Below are positions 1-7,027 of a DNA stretch of 42,487 nt, piece by piece (position 1 is the first letter of the stretch; every line of letters starts with the position of its first letter). The notes beneath the pieces were generated by a model. That model did no database searches. It was not told where the DNA came from and was given only the letters and a program-made list of their open reading frames with translations. The DNA lies in IMG/VR virus record IMGVR_UViG_3300034105_000706, positions 1 through 42,487 of that record; one strand, 5' to 3'. Source of the stretch: a virus. The translations under genes were made by a program, and so were the position numbers.

Positions 1-1092
1 TAGTATCCTTGGATGGTTACACATCCACCACCAGTCATCCAAGAACTCTTTACACCACTGACCAGCTACAAAATAGCCTGTCTGTCTGTATCTATCCCTG
101 ACACTCTGGTCTACGCTAAACAACTCACAAGCTGAATGTTCTAGGGTGGTAGTTAAATTATCCCTGCTCTCAGCCCCACCTTTACCATCTATAATCATCC
201 AGTCATATATCCCCTCAACAAAATACGGATAGATATTATTCTTTGGGAAGTAGTTAAATATACTATCTATGTACTTGGTGGCCACACTATCACTATCCAC
301 ATATGCCACAACATTAGCATACCTCAGCGCATCTTTTACAATAGCTGGGCGTTGTATTAAGATTTTATATATCTCACTGCTGTTTCTGTTAATGTACTTC
401 TCTTGCTCAGGATTTCCTACGTCACACTTCCAATTGATTGTAACAGTTCCCTTGATGTCTACATCTGAGTTCATCATGTATACAATGATGGGAACACTGC
501 TCACGGTCTTAATGCTGTCTACACAGGCCTGTATGGTTTCTTTGTAGCTCTCTGTTCCATAGAGCACGTATGCCTTTTTCCATTTATCATCCTTCATGAT
601 GTAATACCCATACCACTGGTTGTCATATATCTTCTTCAGACTGGGATATCTATCTGCCATCACCTCTGGTGTAAGGTCTTCCTGGTGATGGGTTTCATAT
701 TCATTCCCATACTCATCCCCATCTTGAGGCATCATGTAAGGAATAGCAACAAGACATTGCTTCTCTGAGAAGAATATGTTGTCTATAAGACGCTGAGCAT
801 CTTCTGTAGACAGATGTTCAAGCACATCTCCTAGGATGATGAAGTCGTAATCCTGCAGGTTGAACTCACGCACATCTGCTATGTAGACATTATCATACTT
901 CTTCCTGAGCCCAAATTGGTCTACATAGGGAGCCCACACTTCCACAGCGTCCATTCTGTATCCTAAATTTCTTAGCAATTCAGAGTATGTACCCTGTCCA
1001 GGACCCACATCTAGCATGCGTGTTCCAGGAGGAACATTGTCTATAAACCACTGTTTTACGTCAGATTTGAAATAGGAATAGCTGTTTGGCAT
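1..1092 (-). CDS. SAM-dependent methyltransferase fused to glycosyltransferase-like domain (3' end outside window)
   Basis: The minus-strand frame is open from ATG at 1092 to the window edge (364 codons, no stop), so the C-terminus is missing. Residues 1-125 form a class I methyltransferase: motif I is DVGPGQG near residue 28, with an acidic strand-2 end (VEVW) and a motif IV-like ILGDVLEHL that is typical of SAM methyltransferases acting on small molecules or sugars. From about residue 175 the chain resembles a glycosyltransferase, with AYVDSDS as a DxD-type metal and nucleotide-sugar site. This is seen in the sequence; the joint role, making or capping a methylated glycan, is inferred. A consensus promoter lies a few bases upstream of the ATG, so the mRNA is almost leaderless. 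Other glycan genes occur at 5741 and 11398-13909. Confidence 0.85.
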   Translation of the reverse strand, partial: MPNSYSYFKSDVKQWFIDNVPPGTRMLDVGPGQGTYSELLRNLGYRMDAVEVWAPYVDQFGLRKKYDNVYIADVREFNLQDYDFIILGDVLEHLSTEDAQRLIDNIFFSEKQCLVAIPYMMPQDGDEYGNEYETHHQEDLTPEVMADRYPSLKKIYDNQWYGYYIMKDDKWKKAYVLYGTESYKETIQACVDSIKTVSSVPIIVYMMNSDVDIKGTVTINWKCDVGNPEQEKYINRNSSEIYKILIQRPAIVKDALRYANVVAYVDSDSVATKYIDSIFNYFPKNNIYPYFVEGIYDWMIIDGKGGAESRDNLTTTLEHSACELFSVDQSVRDRYRQTGYFVAGQWCKEFLDDWWWMCNHPRIL

Positions 1093-1099
1093 AGTGTAA

Positions 1100-1130
1100 C
1101 AAAGGTAGAAAAAAAATTTGGTAGTTTCAA
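1100..1130 (-). promoter_or_regulatory. Bacteroidetes-type promoter for the leftward methyltransferase-glycosyltransferase gene
   Basis: On the minus strand TTTG (1131-1128) is followed by a 20-nt spacer and TACCTTTG (1107-1100), matching TTG-N19-21-TAnnTTTG. The predicted start point (about 1095) is only a few bases from the ATG at 1092. It interleaves with the rightward promoter at 1117-1148. Confidence 0.7.
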
Positions 1131-1148
1131 AATAATTACATAGATTTG
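1117..1148 (+). promoter_or_regulatory. Bacteroidetes-type promoter for the rightward lysis/structural block
   Basis: TTTG (1117-1120), a 20-nt spacer and TAGATTTG (1141-1148) match the consensus exactly. The expected start is near 1153, giving a leader of about 115 nt before the first gene at 1270. The leader contains the hairpin annotated at 1198-1240. Confidence 0.7.
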
Positions 1149-1197
1149 CCCCTAGACATCTACTCTGTCACAAAGGCTCGTTCTGAGCTAACTATAT

Positions 1198-1240
1198 ACA
1201 CGTTAGTCCCTATTTCGGAGGGGGTTGGCGTGTTTTTTTA
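1198..1240 (+). terminator. Leader terminator / possible attenuator
   Basis: ACACG (1198-1202) pairs with CGTGT (1229-1233). The stem continues inward through several G-T pairs to CCC/GGG around a short loop, and is followed by a T7 run (1233-1239). An alternative 5-bp pairing, CTAAC (upstream, near 1189) with GTTAG (1202-1206), would use the left arm and block the terminator. No plus-strand gene lies upstream, so the hairpin can only act on the transcript from 1153: either a leader attenuator or the end of an approximately 85-nt RNA. Confidence 0.55.
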
Positions 1241-1269
1241 TTTTAACACTAATTCCCATGTAAATCCCC

Positions 1270-1587
1270 ATGGAAAATCTATTTGAAGAACAAGTAAAAG
1301 AAGAACTAAAGAGCATGGACCAGCGTCTATATGACATGGAGGAAAAGATTAGCTCCATAGATACAAAACTTACGCAGGTGGTTGACGCTATCCTGGGCAA
1401 CCCTTTGACCAAGAAAGGTGGTTTCGTAGAGAAAATTGAGGTGTTAGAAGAGAAAATTGCCACTCTTGAGAAGAAAATAGAGAAGCACGACGAGTTTAAG
1501 AAGAGAATTACATGGACTCTGGGTATCATCATAGCTCTGGGAATGCTCATAGAGTATGTTAGCAAGGTGTACTCAAACGTCAAATAA
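1270..1587 (+). CDS. Coiled-coil protein with C-terminal membrane anchor (XhlA-like, lysis cassette)
   Basis: This is a 105-residue protein. Residues 1-80 are charged and heptad-rich (LKSMDQRLYDMEEKISSIDT, then EKIEVLEEKIATLEKKIEK), predicting a coiled coil. Residues 83-98 (WTLGIIIALGMLIEYV) form one membrane segment with a short C-terminal tail. The layout is that of XhlA/haemolysin-type phage membrane proteins that assist holins. It is the first gene after the structured leader, followed by a membrane-anchored protein and an endolysin, which supports a lysis role. No catalytic motif is seen. It could instead be a scaffold or spacer protein. Confidence 0.75.
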   Translation: MENLFEEQVKEELKSMDQRLYDMEEKISSIDTKLTQVVDAILGNPLTKKGGFVEKIEVLEEKIATLEKKIEKHDEFKKRITWTLGIIIALGMLIEYVSKVYSNVK

Positions 1588-1594
1588 TCAATAT

Positions 1595-2206
1595 ATGAAA
1601 TTTATCAAAGACAATCTCCTCACAGTAGTGATCTTGGTGCTCTTAAGCATCATAATTCTACAGAAATGTGGAGCTCCTGCCCCTGTAGAAGCTCCCACTG
1701 TAGTGAGAGATACCACTTGGATTGTCAAAGATTCCTTGATAGTTAGTAAACCACAGCTCATCAAGTCTATTTCTATAGAGTCACACGACACGATAATAAA
1801 CCAATACCTCCCAGATACCAACTACGCCAAACTTGTTATTCAATATCAAGAGGTAGTGAATACACTACTGGCCAAGAACATCCATTCAGACAGTATACGC
1901 ATAGACAGTAATGGCTATGTCAAAATAACAGACACAGTACAGAGAAACCTGATTACAGGTAGATCTTCACAGGTGAACATCCGTTACCCAATTGTCAAGG
2001 AGACCATTACACTTCCTGCAAAAAAAGTGACCCAGATGTATGTGGGGGGGGTTGTTCAAGCTGCTCCTGAAATTAACCAAATATCGGTGGGGGCTCTTTT
2101 AAAAACTAGGAATGATTTTCTGTTTGGAACATCCCTAGGGGTAAACACTGATGGCAACATTCAGTATGGTGTGGGAGCTTACTGGAAACTAAAACTCAAA
2201 AAATAA
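1595..2206 (+). CDS. N-terminally anchored envelope protein, spanin-like candidate
   Basis: The ATG at 1595 is chosen over an upstream in-frame start because it follows the previous stop and puts the hydrophobic segment (residues 8-25) at the N-terminus. A Cys follows at LQKCGAP, although the context is a poor lipobox. The rest is a periplasmic-type chain rich in beta and polar residues, with repeated DTTW/DTI-like segments (DTTWIVKDSL, SHDTIINQ). The C-terminus is Gly/Tyr-rich and alternating (VGGVVQ, GTSLGV, YGVGAYWKL), as in a beta-barrel or outer-membrane strand. Its place between a coiled-coil membrane protein and the endolysin suits a spanin or outer-membrane disruption protein. That role is inferred from position only. 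Confidence 0.7.
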   Translation: MKFIKDNLLTVVILVLLSIIILQKCGAPAPVEAPTVVRDTTWIVKDSLIVSKPQLIKSISIESHDTIINQYLPDTNYAKLVIQYQEVVNTLLAKNIHSDSIRIDSNGYVKITDTVQRNLITGRSSQVNIRYPIVKETITLPAKKVTQMYVGGVVQAAPEINQISVGALLKTRNDFLFGTSLGVNTDGNIQYGVGAYWKLKLKK

Positions 2207-2212
2207 TAGGTT

Positions 2213-2680
2213 ATGCAAATATCTAAACATCTATCTCTGGCTGAGGTGAGCAGAAGTGAAACCGCTAAACGTAGAGGTATTAACAACACTCCCTCTGGAG
2301 AACATCTAGAAAACTTTAAGAAGCTGGCTGAAAATGTATTTGAGCCTATTCGTGAGCATTTTGGAGTGCCTATTCACATTAGTTCTGGCTACAGAAGCAA
2401 GGAGCTCAATGCTGCCATTGGTGGAGCTTCTAGCTCTCAACACTGCCAAGGTGAGGCAATTGATATTGATATGGACGGTTCACCATCTGGCGTATCTAAC
2501 GCTGATGTGTTTAAATACATCAAAGATCATCTGAACTTTGACCAGCTCATCTGGGAATTTGGTTCAGATAGCAACCCTGACTGGGTGCATGTATCTTATG
2601 AATCCACTGGTAAGCAGCGCAAGCAAATCTTGAAGGCTGTTAAAGCTGGTGGCAAAACATCTTATGTACCCTTTAAATAA
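2213..2680 (+). CDS. Peptidase M15 family endolysin (D-Ala-D-Ala carboxypeptidase-like)
   Basis: This 155-residue protein fits the peptidase_M15_3 family, a zinc peptidase that cuts peptidoglycan stem peptides. The core signature S-x-H-x2-G-x-A-x-D is present as SQHCQGEAID (ligands His77 and Asp84), and the third zinc ligand is His126 in DWVHVSY. The family's SSGYRS segment sits at residues 57-62. There is no signal peptide, so export would need a holin. Membrane proteins lie on both sides (1270, 1595, 2687). The length is normal for a single-domain phage endolysin. Confidence 0.9.
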   Translation: MQISKHLSLAEVSRSETAKRRGINNTPSGEHLENFKKLAENVFEPIREHFGVPIHISSGYRSKELNAAIGGASSSQHCQGEAIDIDMDGSPSGVSNADVFKYIKDHLNFDQLIWEFGSDSNPDWVHVSYESTGKQRKQILKAVKAGGKTSYVPFK

Positions 2681-2686
2681 TTGAGA

Positions 2687-2950
2687 ATGAAGAAGTTCTT
2701 ATACGACCTGTTTAATGATAACAATAGCATTAATGAAAAAGCTGTTGTTGGGTTTGTTGCTTTTCTTATGTTAGTAATTTCTCTAATTGTTGACCTGGTT
2801 ACAGGTTGGTTAGGTAGAGAACTCCTCATCAATGAGTTCATATTTGATGGATTCATGGTGATTACCCTAGGTGCATTCGGTATTGCATCAGTGGATAAAT
2901 GGATTAACAAAACAAAAGGAACAACTAATAAAGATGAAGAACCTCAGTAA
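2687..2950 (+). CDS. Holin-like membrane protein
   Basis: The ATG at 2687 is preferred to a TTG six bases upstream. The product is 87 residues with two hydrophobic segments (about 20-41 and 52-70) and a charged, Lys/Glu-rich C-terminus, the usual class II holin layout. It lies directly after the endolysin, and its last 17 bases overlap the start of the PAS protein, suggesting coupled translation. The holin assignment is by architecture and position; no family was recognised with certainty. Confidence 0.75.
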   Translation: MKKFLYDLFNDNNSINEKAVVGFVAFLMLVISLIVDLVTGWLGRELLINEFIFDGFMVITLGAFGIASVDKWINKTKGTTNKDEEPQ

Positions 2951-4049
2951 AGAAGAGCTACTAAGTAGATTGGAGGCAATCAACAGAAGTAATGCTATTA
3001 TTTACTTCGACCTAAATGGCGTTATTCTTGGAGTTAATTCCCTCTTTTTACAAACGATGGGATATAAGGATGGTGAACACGAAAAGATTATTGGCCAACA
3101 CCATAGTATTTTTGTTTCTCCTGAATATGTAAAGTCAGATGAGTATAAAAGGTTTTGGGAAACGCTAAGAGCAGGAAAGTTCTTTGAGGGGGAGTTTGAG
3201 AGGGTAAAAGTAGATGGCAATCTTATTTATCTACAGGCAACCTACAATCCGATACTAAATGAGGAGGGTGAGGTAACTAAGATAATGAAGATTGCTAGTG
3301 ATGTAACTACAACGGTTATAGCAAAGAATGAGATTAATGCAGTAGGTAGAAGTAATGCCATTATCTATTTTGATTGTGATGGATACATACTAGGCGCAAA
3401 CTCAATCTTTCTAAAGGCAATGGGCTTTGGTGAGAATGACGAAAGTAAAATTATTGGAAAGCACCACAGCATTTTTGTTAGCTATGAGTATTCAAAGTCA
3501 GAAGAGTACAAGGAGTTTTGGACCAAGTTAAGCAGTGGTAAGTTCTTCGAGGGTGAGTATGAAAGAAAAAAGGTAGATGGTAGCTCCATTTATTTGAAGG
3601 CAACTTACAATCCTATACTCAGTAACGATGGAACCTGCAAAAAAGTAATGAAAATTGCTAATGACATCACTGACACTATAGATAAGAAAAACAAGATTGG
3701 CGAACTCTCTAAAAGTTTGCAAGCAGAGTTGGATAACTCAAACAAGCTTAGAGTAGCGATTGAAATTGAAAAGGACGCAGCATTAAATGATTTGGATGCA
3801 ACGATAAAGAAAAGTCAAAGCGAATTGATAAAGGTGATAGTTAAATGTGCCTTAGGGGTCATAATAGGCGTTGGACTTGTGACAACTTTCATGTATTCTT
3901 TCGCAATGTTTTCAAGCAAAGACACACAGATAATAGGATCAACATGGAGTAACATGTTTAGCGTATTGCTCACTAATGCATTTTCTATTGTTGGAACAAT
4001 TATGGGCATTAAATATGCCACACAGGACGAGAAAAAAGATAAAAAATAA
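2934..4049 (+). CDS. Double-PAS sensor protein with two C-terminal membrane helices
   Basis: The ATG at 2934 (371 residues) lies inside the end of the upstream holin-like gene. Two PAS domains (about residues 15-125 and 137-247) are close duplicates, sharing RSNAIIYFD, IIGxHHSIFVSxEY, GKFFEGExER and ATYNPIL. These motifs are typical of the PAS domains of chemoreceptors and BdlA-like proteins, which bind haem or flavin. A charged helical linker (250-295) leads to two membrane segments (about 299-320 and 340-360) and a Lys-rich tail. There is no kinase, methyl-accepting or cyclase output domain. The membrane hairpin with charged tail resembles a holin, so a sensor-controlled pore or lysis-timing protein is inferred. 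It could instead tamper with host chemotaxis or aerotaxis signalling. PAS proteins are rare in phages. Confidence 0.85.
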   Translation: MKNLSKEELLSRLEAINRSNAIIYFDLNGVILGVNSLFLQTMGYKDGEHEKIIGQHHSIFVSPEYVKSDEYKRFWETLRAGKFFEGEFERVKVDGNLIYLQATYNPILNEEGEVTKIMKIASDVTTTVIAKNEINAVGRSNAIIYFDCDGYILGANSIFLKAMGFGENDESKIIGKHHSIFVSYEYSKSEEYKEFWTKLSSGKFFEGEYERKKVDGSSIYLKATYNPILSNDGTCKKVMKIANDITDTIDKKNKIGELSKSLQAELDNSNKLRVAIEIEKDAALNDLDATIKKSQSELIKVIVKCALGVIIGVGLVTTFMYSFAMFSSKDTQIIGSTWSNMFSVLLTNAFSIVGTIMGIKYATQDEKKDKK

Positions 4050-4055
4050 ATCAAA

Positions 4056-4181
4056 ATGGCCAAATCAAAATCATCAGGCGACTCCCGTAAGGTGAACTTT
4101 GGGAAGCGTAAAGGTGGGAAAGCTAAGAAATCTAGCGGACCCAAGGACAAAAAGGTCTCTAAATACAGAGGTCAAGGATAA
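4056..4181 (+). CDS. Small basic protein, 41 aa
   Basis: ATG follows the preceding stop by six bases. The product is Lys/Gly/Ser-rich (begins MAKSKSSGDSRKV, ends VSKYRGQG) with almost no hydrophobic residues. It looks like a conserved small phage protein and resembles in composition the basic proteins at 8359-11343. Nucleic-acid binding is likely from charge alone; no domain was recognised. Confidence 0.65.
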   Translation: MAKSKSSGDSRKVNFGKRKGGKAKKSSGPKDKKVSKYRGQG

Positions 4182-4208
4182 CTAAAACCCCCCATATGGA
4201 CGGTGACC

Positions 4209-4424
4209 ATGCTAAGAAAACAAAGAAACAGGCTAACAGCCCTAAGAGACGCATCCCTAATGCTAGCGATGTTCTTCCTACCGTTTGGGTACGACTTCCT
4301 TTTCAAGTTGATAATGGAGGTAACTGGCTCATTCTGGAAGGCAGATCTTATCTTCTATGGAATCTCCGCATCATTCTTTGTCTCCTATATTTTGCTGTCC
4401 AGATATTTAAACAAAGTTAGTTAG
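4209..4424 (+). CDS. Small membrane protein, two predicted helices
   Basis: The ATG at 4209 is preferred over GTG at 4203. The 71-residue product begins with a basic stretch (MLRKQRNRL) followed by two hydrophobic segments (about 15-35 and 45-65), so the N-terminus is probably cytoplasmic. It is the last gene of the first plus-strand unit, just before the inverted repeat and promoter at 4416-4497. It may be another lysis-cassette protein or a second holin. An overlapping frame at 4196-4420 lacks such structure and is taken as a shadow. Confidence 0.65.
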   Translation: MLRKQRNRLTALRDASLMLAMFFLPFGYDFLFKLIMEVTGSFWKADLIFYGISASFFVSYILLSRYLNKVS

Positions 4425-4485
4425 AGTTGTTTTAACAAACTTGGTTATTGTAATTTGTTGAAGCTCATTGTTTTCTCTAACTAAC
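4416..4485 (+). repeat. 11-bp perfect inverted repeat spanning gene end and promoter
   Basis: GTTAGTTAGAG (4416-4426) is the exact reverse complement of CTCTAACTAAC (4475-4485). The left arm covers the stop of the membrane-protein gene; the right arm lies in the spacer of the promoter at 4468-4497. An inner TTGTT-TT-AACAA palindrome lies in the loop. It could fold in read-through RNA or act as an operator. Confidence 0.6.
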
Positions 4486-4497
4486 ACCATATATTTG
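4468..4497 (+). promoter_or_regulatory. Bacteroidetes-type promoter for the fibre gene
   Basis: TTG (4468-4470), 19 nt, TATATTTG (4490-4497). The ATG of the fibre gene begins six bases after the -7 element, so the message should be leaderless or nearly so. Confidence 0.7.
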
Positions 4498-4503
4498 TAA
4501 CTT

Positions 4504-5547
4504 ATGCCAATACCTTCAAGACAAATAGGCTGGAGCACACAGGATAACCTGTTGTGGCAGATTGCTAAGCAAATGGAGCAGGCTGAATGTCAGCTCTGTA
4601 CGCTTAACGATAACATCGAAACCTTTGGAGGAACATCTGGCACTAGTGGTACCTCTGGATCAACAGGTGCAGCTGGAGATAGATATCAAACTACATCTTC
4701 TACATCATTTACATTAGGAACTGGTGGAACCATAACTGTAGGTACAGGATTGGCATACACAGTTGCTCAAGATATATTGATAGCCCGTGATATTAATAAC
4801 CATCAGGTTTCAATGGTTATATCATACAACCCTACTACAGGGGTTTTGGTGTTCGATGCTCCTTCTGAAGTGACAGGATCAGGAACTTATAGTTCTTGGG
4901 GTGTAAACCTTAATGGAGCTGCTGGTGGTAATGGTTCTAATGGTACTTCTGGTACATCAGGACTAACTGGTTCTTCTGGCACCTCTGGTTCTTCAGGAAC
5001 ACGAGGCACCTCAGGTACAAGTGGCTTAACTGGATCTTCTGGAACTACAGGTACATCAGGAACTAGTGGAGTTAATGGAGCTGTTGGTGGTTATTTAGGA
5101 TCTTTTTATGATACTACTACTCAAACAGGAGTTGCAGGAAGTGTTCTTACAATGGGTCTTAATAATTCAGATTCTTGGAATAGTGGTGTTTCACTTGTTT
5201 CTGGTAATCAAATAACAATAGCTAATCCTGGTGTATATAACATAGCATTTAGTGCTCAGATGGTAAAAAACAGTGGCAACACTGCTACACATGCTCATAT
5301 ATGGTTATCACAAAATGGTACAAATGTACCTATTAGTGCTTCACAAATAGGATTTCCTTCTAACTCTGTGTATGTTGTAGCAGCTTGGAATTTCTTTTTC
5401 AAGACAACAGTTGCAAATGAATATGTTCAACTTAAGTGGGAAATAAATAGTAATGCAGATAATGCAATAGCAATTACATCAGCTGTAGCTTCAGGAAATG
5501 TTCCTGCTATTCCTGGTCTAATTATAACAGTAAATCAAGTAGGATAA
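4504..5547 (+). CDS. Collagen-like tail fibre/adhesin with C1q-like tip
   Basis: This is a 347-residue virion surface protein. Residues 1-44 form an anchor domain (IPSRQIGW, LLWQIAKQ, CQLC) shared with the short gene at 5565. A first GTSG/GST repeat (about 46-58) is followed by a small beta domain (60-135). A longer Gly-x-y tract of GTSG, GSSG and GLTG units (about 138-196) should form a collagen-like triple helix. The last 150 residues (GVYNIAFSAQ; WNFFFKTT, YVQLKW) have the alternating pattern of a trimeric C1q/TNF-like jelly roll, a common receptor-binding tip. Attachment to host surface glycans is inferred. Repeat length may vary by slippage. It is the first gene of its own transcript. 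Confidence 0.85.
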   Translation: MPIPSRQIGWSTQDNLLWQIAKQMEQAECQLCTLNDNIETFGGTSGTSGTSGSTGAAGDRYQTTSSTSFTLGTGGTITVGTGLAYTVAQDILIARDINNHQVSMVISYNPTTGVLVFDAPSEVTGSGTYSSWGVNLNGAAGGNGSNGTSGTSGLTGSSGTSGSSGTRGTSGTSGLTGSSGTTGTSGTSGVNGAVGGYLGSFYDTTTQTGVAGSVLTMGLNNSDSWNSGVSLVSGNQITIANPGVYNIAFSAQMVKNSGNTATHAHIWLSQNGTNVPISASQIGFPSNSVYVVAAWNFFFKTTVANEYVQLKWEINSNADNAIAITSAVASGNVPAIPGLIITVNQVG

Positions 5548-5564
5548 TATAAAATATTAATATA

Positions 5565-5711
5565 ATGGCAATACCATCAAGAGGAATAGGCTGGGGTACA
5601 ACAGAGAACTTGTTATGGCAAATAGCTAAACAGCTGGAGGGTATTTCCTGCCAGCTTTGTGATTTAAATAACAACTTCACCACCACCACCACGACTACTA
5701 CCACCGCGTAG
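5565..5711 (+). CDS. Short virion-anchor protein with poly-Thr tail, 48 aa
   Basis: The first 38 residues closely match the N-terminal anchor of the fibre at 4504: IPSR-IGW, NLLWQIAKQ-E and CQLC-LN are shared. Instead of a collagen-like shaft, the chain ends in nine Thr and one Ala. The frame ends at TAG 5709-5711, so this is a complete short gene rather than a frameshifted fibre: no downstream frame continues it. It probably caps or decorates the same virion site as the fibre. The Thr run resembles those of the two genes at 6774 and 7028 and could be O-glycosylated (inference). Confidence 0.75.
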   Translation: MAIPSRGIGWGTTENLLWQIAKQLEGISCQLCDLNNNFTTTTTTTTTA

Positions 5712-5740
5712 TGATTATACAAAACCAACAAACTACATAT

Positions 5741-6757
5741 ATGAAGGATCTTAAGTATGTCTGTGTTCAACCAGATGACACCTACTACACATGGCAGGTA
5801 CATCTTTGGTTAGAAAGCCTTAGGAACAGAAATGAGTCTGACAAGGCGATTGTTCTCATCTTCATCCCTAGCTATAGGGAACAAAATCCCAAATGGGAGC
5901 AAGTGATGAGGCTCTATCCAGAAGCTGAATTTCATTTCTACAAAGACAAGGATGATGTAAGCTCTCTGTTAGGTATATACATCCCAGTGCTTAGACCATA
6001 CACCCTGTGGAGACACTGGAAAGAACATCCTGAACTTAGCGACAAAGCTATTTTCTACTGTGACTCAGATGTTTTGTTTACACAAAAGTTTGACGTTCAA
6101 CAGTTTATAGACGATGATGTGTGTTATCTCTCTGAAACAACTAGTTACATAAGCGCTGCTTATTTTGATAGCAAGGTGAACGATGTTCTCCCTGAGAAGC
6201 TAGAGGAATACAAGACAAGAGATATTCTTGCAGAGATAGGCAGTGTGATTGGTATCAGCAGGGAGGAAGCAGAGGCTAAGAATAATGATTCTGGTGGAGC
6301 TCAATACCTCCTCAAGAATGTAGATGCTAAGTTTTGGAACAAGGTGATGAACGATTGCATCCTAATCAGAAGCTACCTCCAGAGAATAAACAAAGAGTAT
6401 TTTGAAAGTGAAGATAAAGGATTTCAAAGCTGGTGTGCTGACATGTGGGCTGTGCTGTGGAATCTGTGGGTGAGAGAAAAAGAGGTGAAGGTGATTCCTG
6501 AAATGGGATTCTCCTGGTCTCCTGACCCAATAGAGAAACTGGAAACACATCCAATCCTTCATAATGCAGGTATTGTAGCTACAGAAATGGATGGCTACAA
6601 ATGTTTTTATAAAGGTAAATACCACCTAGGATCTGATCCTACCAAGGACGAACACCTAGACGCTATATTGAACGATGAGAAATCAATGGTGAGATGTACG
6701 GGGTATTACGCAAATGAACTTAAGAAATTATCAAACAAATATAACCTAAACTATTAA
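5741..6757 (+). CDS. Glycosyltransferase (GT-A type)
   Basis: The ATG at 5741 is preferred over GTG at 5711, which overlaps the upstream stop. The 338-residue product has a GT-A-like fold pattern, with the metal-binding DxD in IFYCDSDVLF. An acidic helical middle follows, then a Trp-rich acceptor region (SWCADMWAVLWNLW). It lies between a poly-Thr protein and two more Thr-rich proteins, all on one transcript. Glycosylation of these Thr tails is an attractive but untested inference. The sugar donor cannot be told from the sequence. Confidence 0.8.
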   Translation: MKDLKYVCVQPDDTYYTWQVHLWLESLRNRNESDKAIVLIFIPSYREQNPKWEQVMRLYPEAEFHFYKDKDDVSSLLGIYIPVLRPYTLWRHWKEHPELSDKAIFYCDSDVLFTQKFDVQQFIDDDVCYLSETTSYISAAYFDSKVNDVLPEKLEEYKTRDILAEIGSVIGISREEAEAKNNDSGGAQYLLKNVDAKFWNKVMNDCILIRSYLQRINKEYFESEDKGFQSWCADMWAVLWNLWVREKEVKVIPEMGFSWSPDPIEKLETHPILHNAGIVATEMDGYKCFYKGKYHLGSDPTKDEHLDAILNDEKSMVRCTGYYANELKKLSNKYNLNY

Positions 6758-6773
6758 CCATTAAATTTTTACA

Positions 6774-7016
6774 ATGGGAAGCAATTCATCACAACGCTTA
6801 AAAGCTTATGTCCGCTTCGATGGAAGTGGCAGAATAGTTGCAGGTAGTCTTATACTAAGAAGAAATAAGCCCAAGGTAGGTAAGTGGGTGGAAATTCCAG
6901 CGTATGAGTGCTGCAATCCTACTACTACTACAACTACTACTGGTGTACCTGTCACTACAACAACCACCACTACTGTTCCTGCTACAACTACTACAACTAC
7001 CACATCACCTGGGTAA
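6774..7016 (+). CDS. Cys-Cys / poly-Thr decoration-type protein, copy 1
   Basis: This is an 80-residue protein. Residues 8-45 are a compact domain (KAYVRFDGSGR, AGSLIL, KPKVGKW, AYECCNP). The tail consists of three runs of seven Thr separated by GVPV and VPA, ending SPG. It is a paralogue of the next gene, with nearly every domain residue conserved. The domain probably sits on the virion (the Cys pair could form disulfides) and the Thr tail projects outward. The ACN codon runs are slippage-prone. Function is inferred from composition and neighbours. Confidence 0.75.
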   Translation: MGSNSSQRLKAYVRFDGSGRIVAGSLILRRNKPKVGKWVEIPAYECCNPTTTTTTTGVPVTTTTTTTVPATTTTTTTSPG

Positions 7017-7027
7017 AACATTAACTT

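Noticed and set aside
1203-1583. 126-codon minus-strand frame
   Set aside because: It is antisense to the coiled-coil gene at 1270 and across the leader terminator; the product has no family-like pattern.
4196-4420. 74-codon frame overlapping the small membrane gene
   Set aside because: The competing frame (4209) has clear membrane helices with a basic N-terminus; this one reads as random.
4640-5100. GTSG repeats as a CRISPR array or DNA-level repeat
   Set aside because: The repeats are in frame, degenerate at third positions and encode a collagen-like shaft; there are no unique spacers.
5565-5711. Short poly-Thr gene as a frameshifted fibre
   Set aside because: The bases after the stop do not continue any fibre-like frame, and the Thr tail matches the neighbouring Thr-tailed proteins, so it looks complete.
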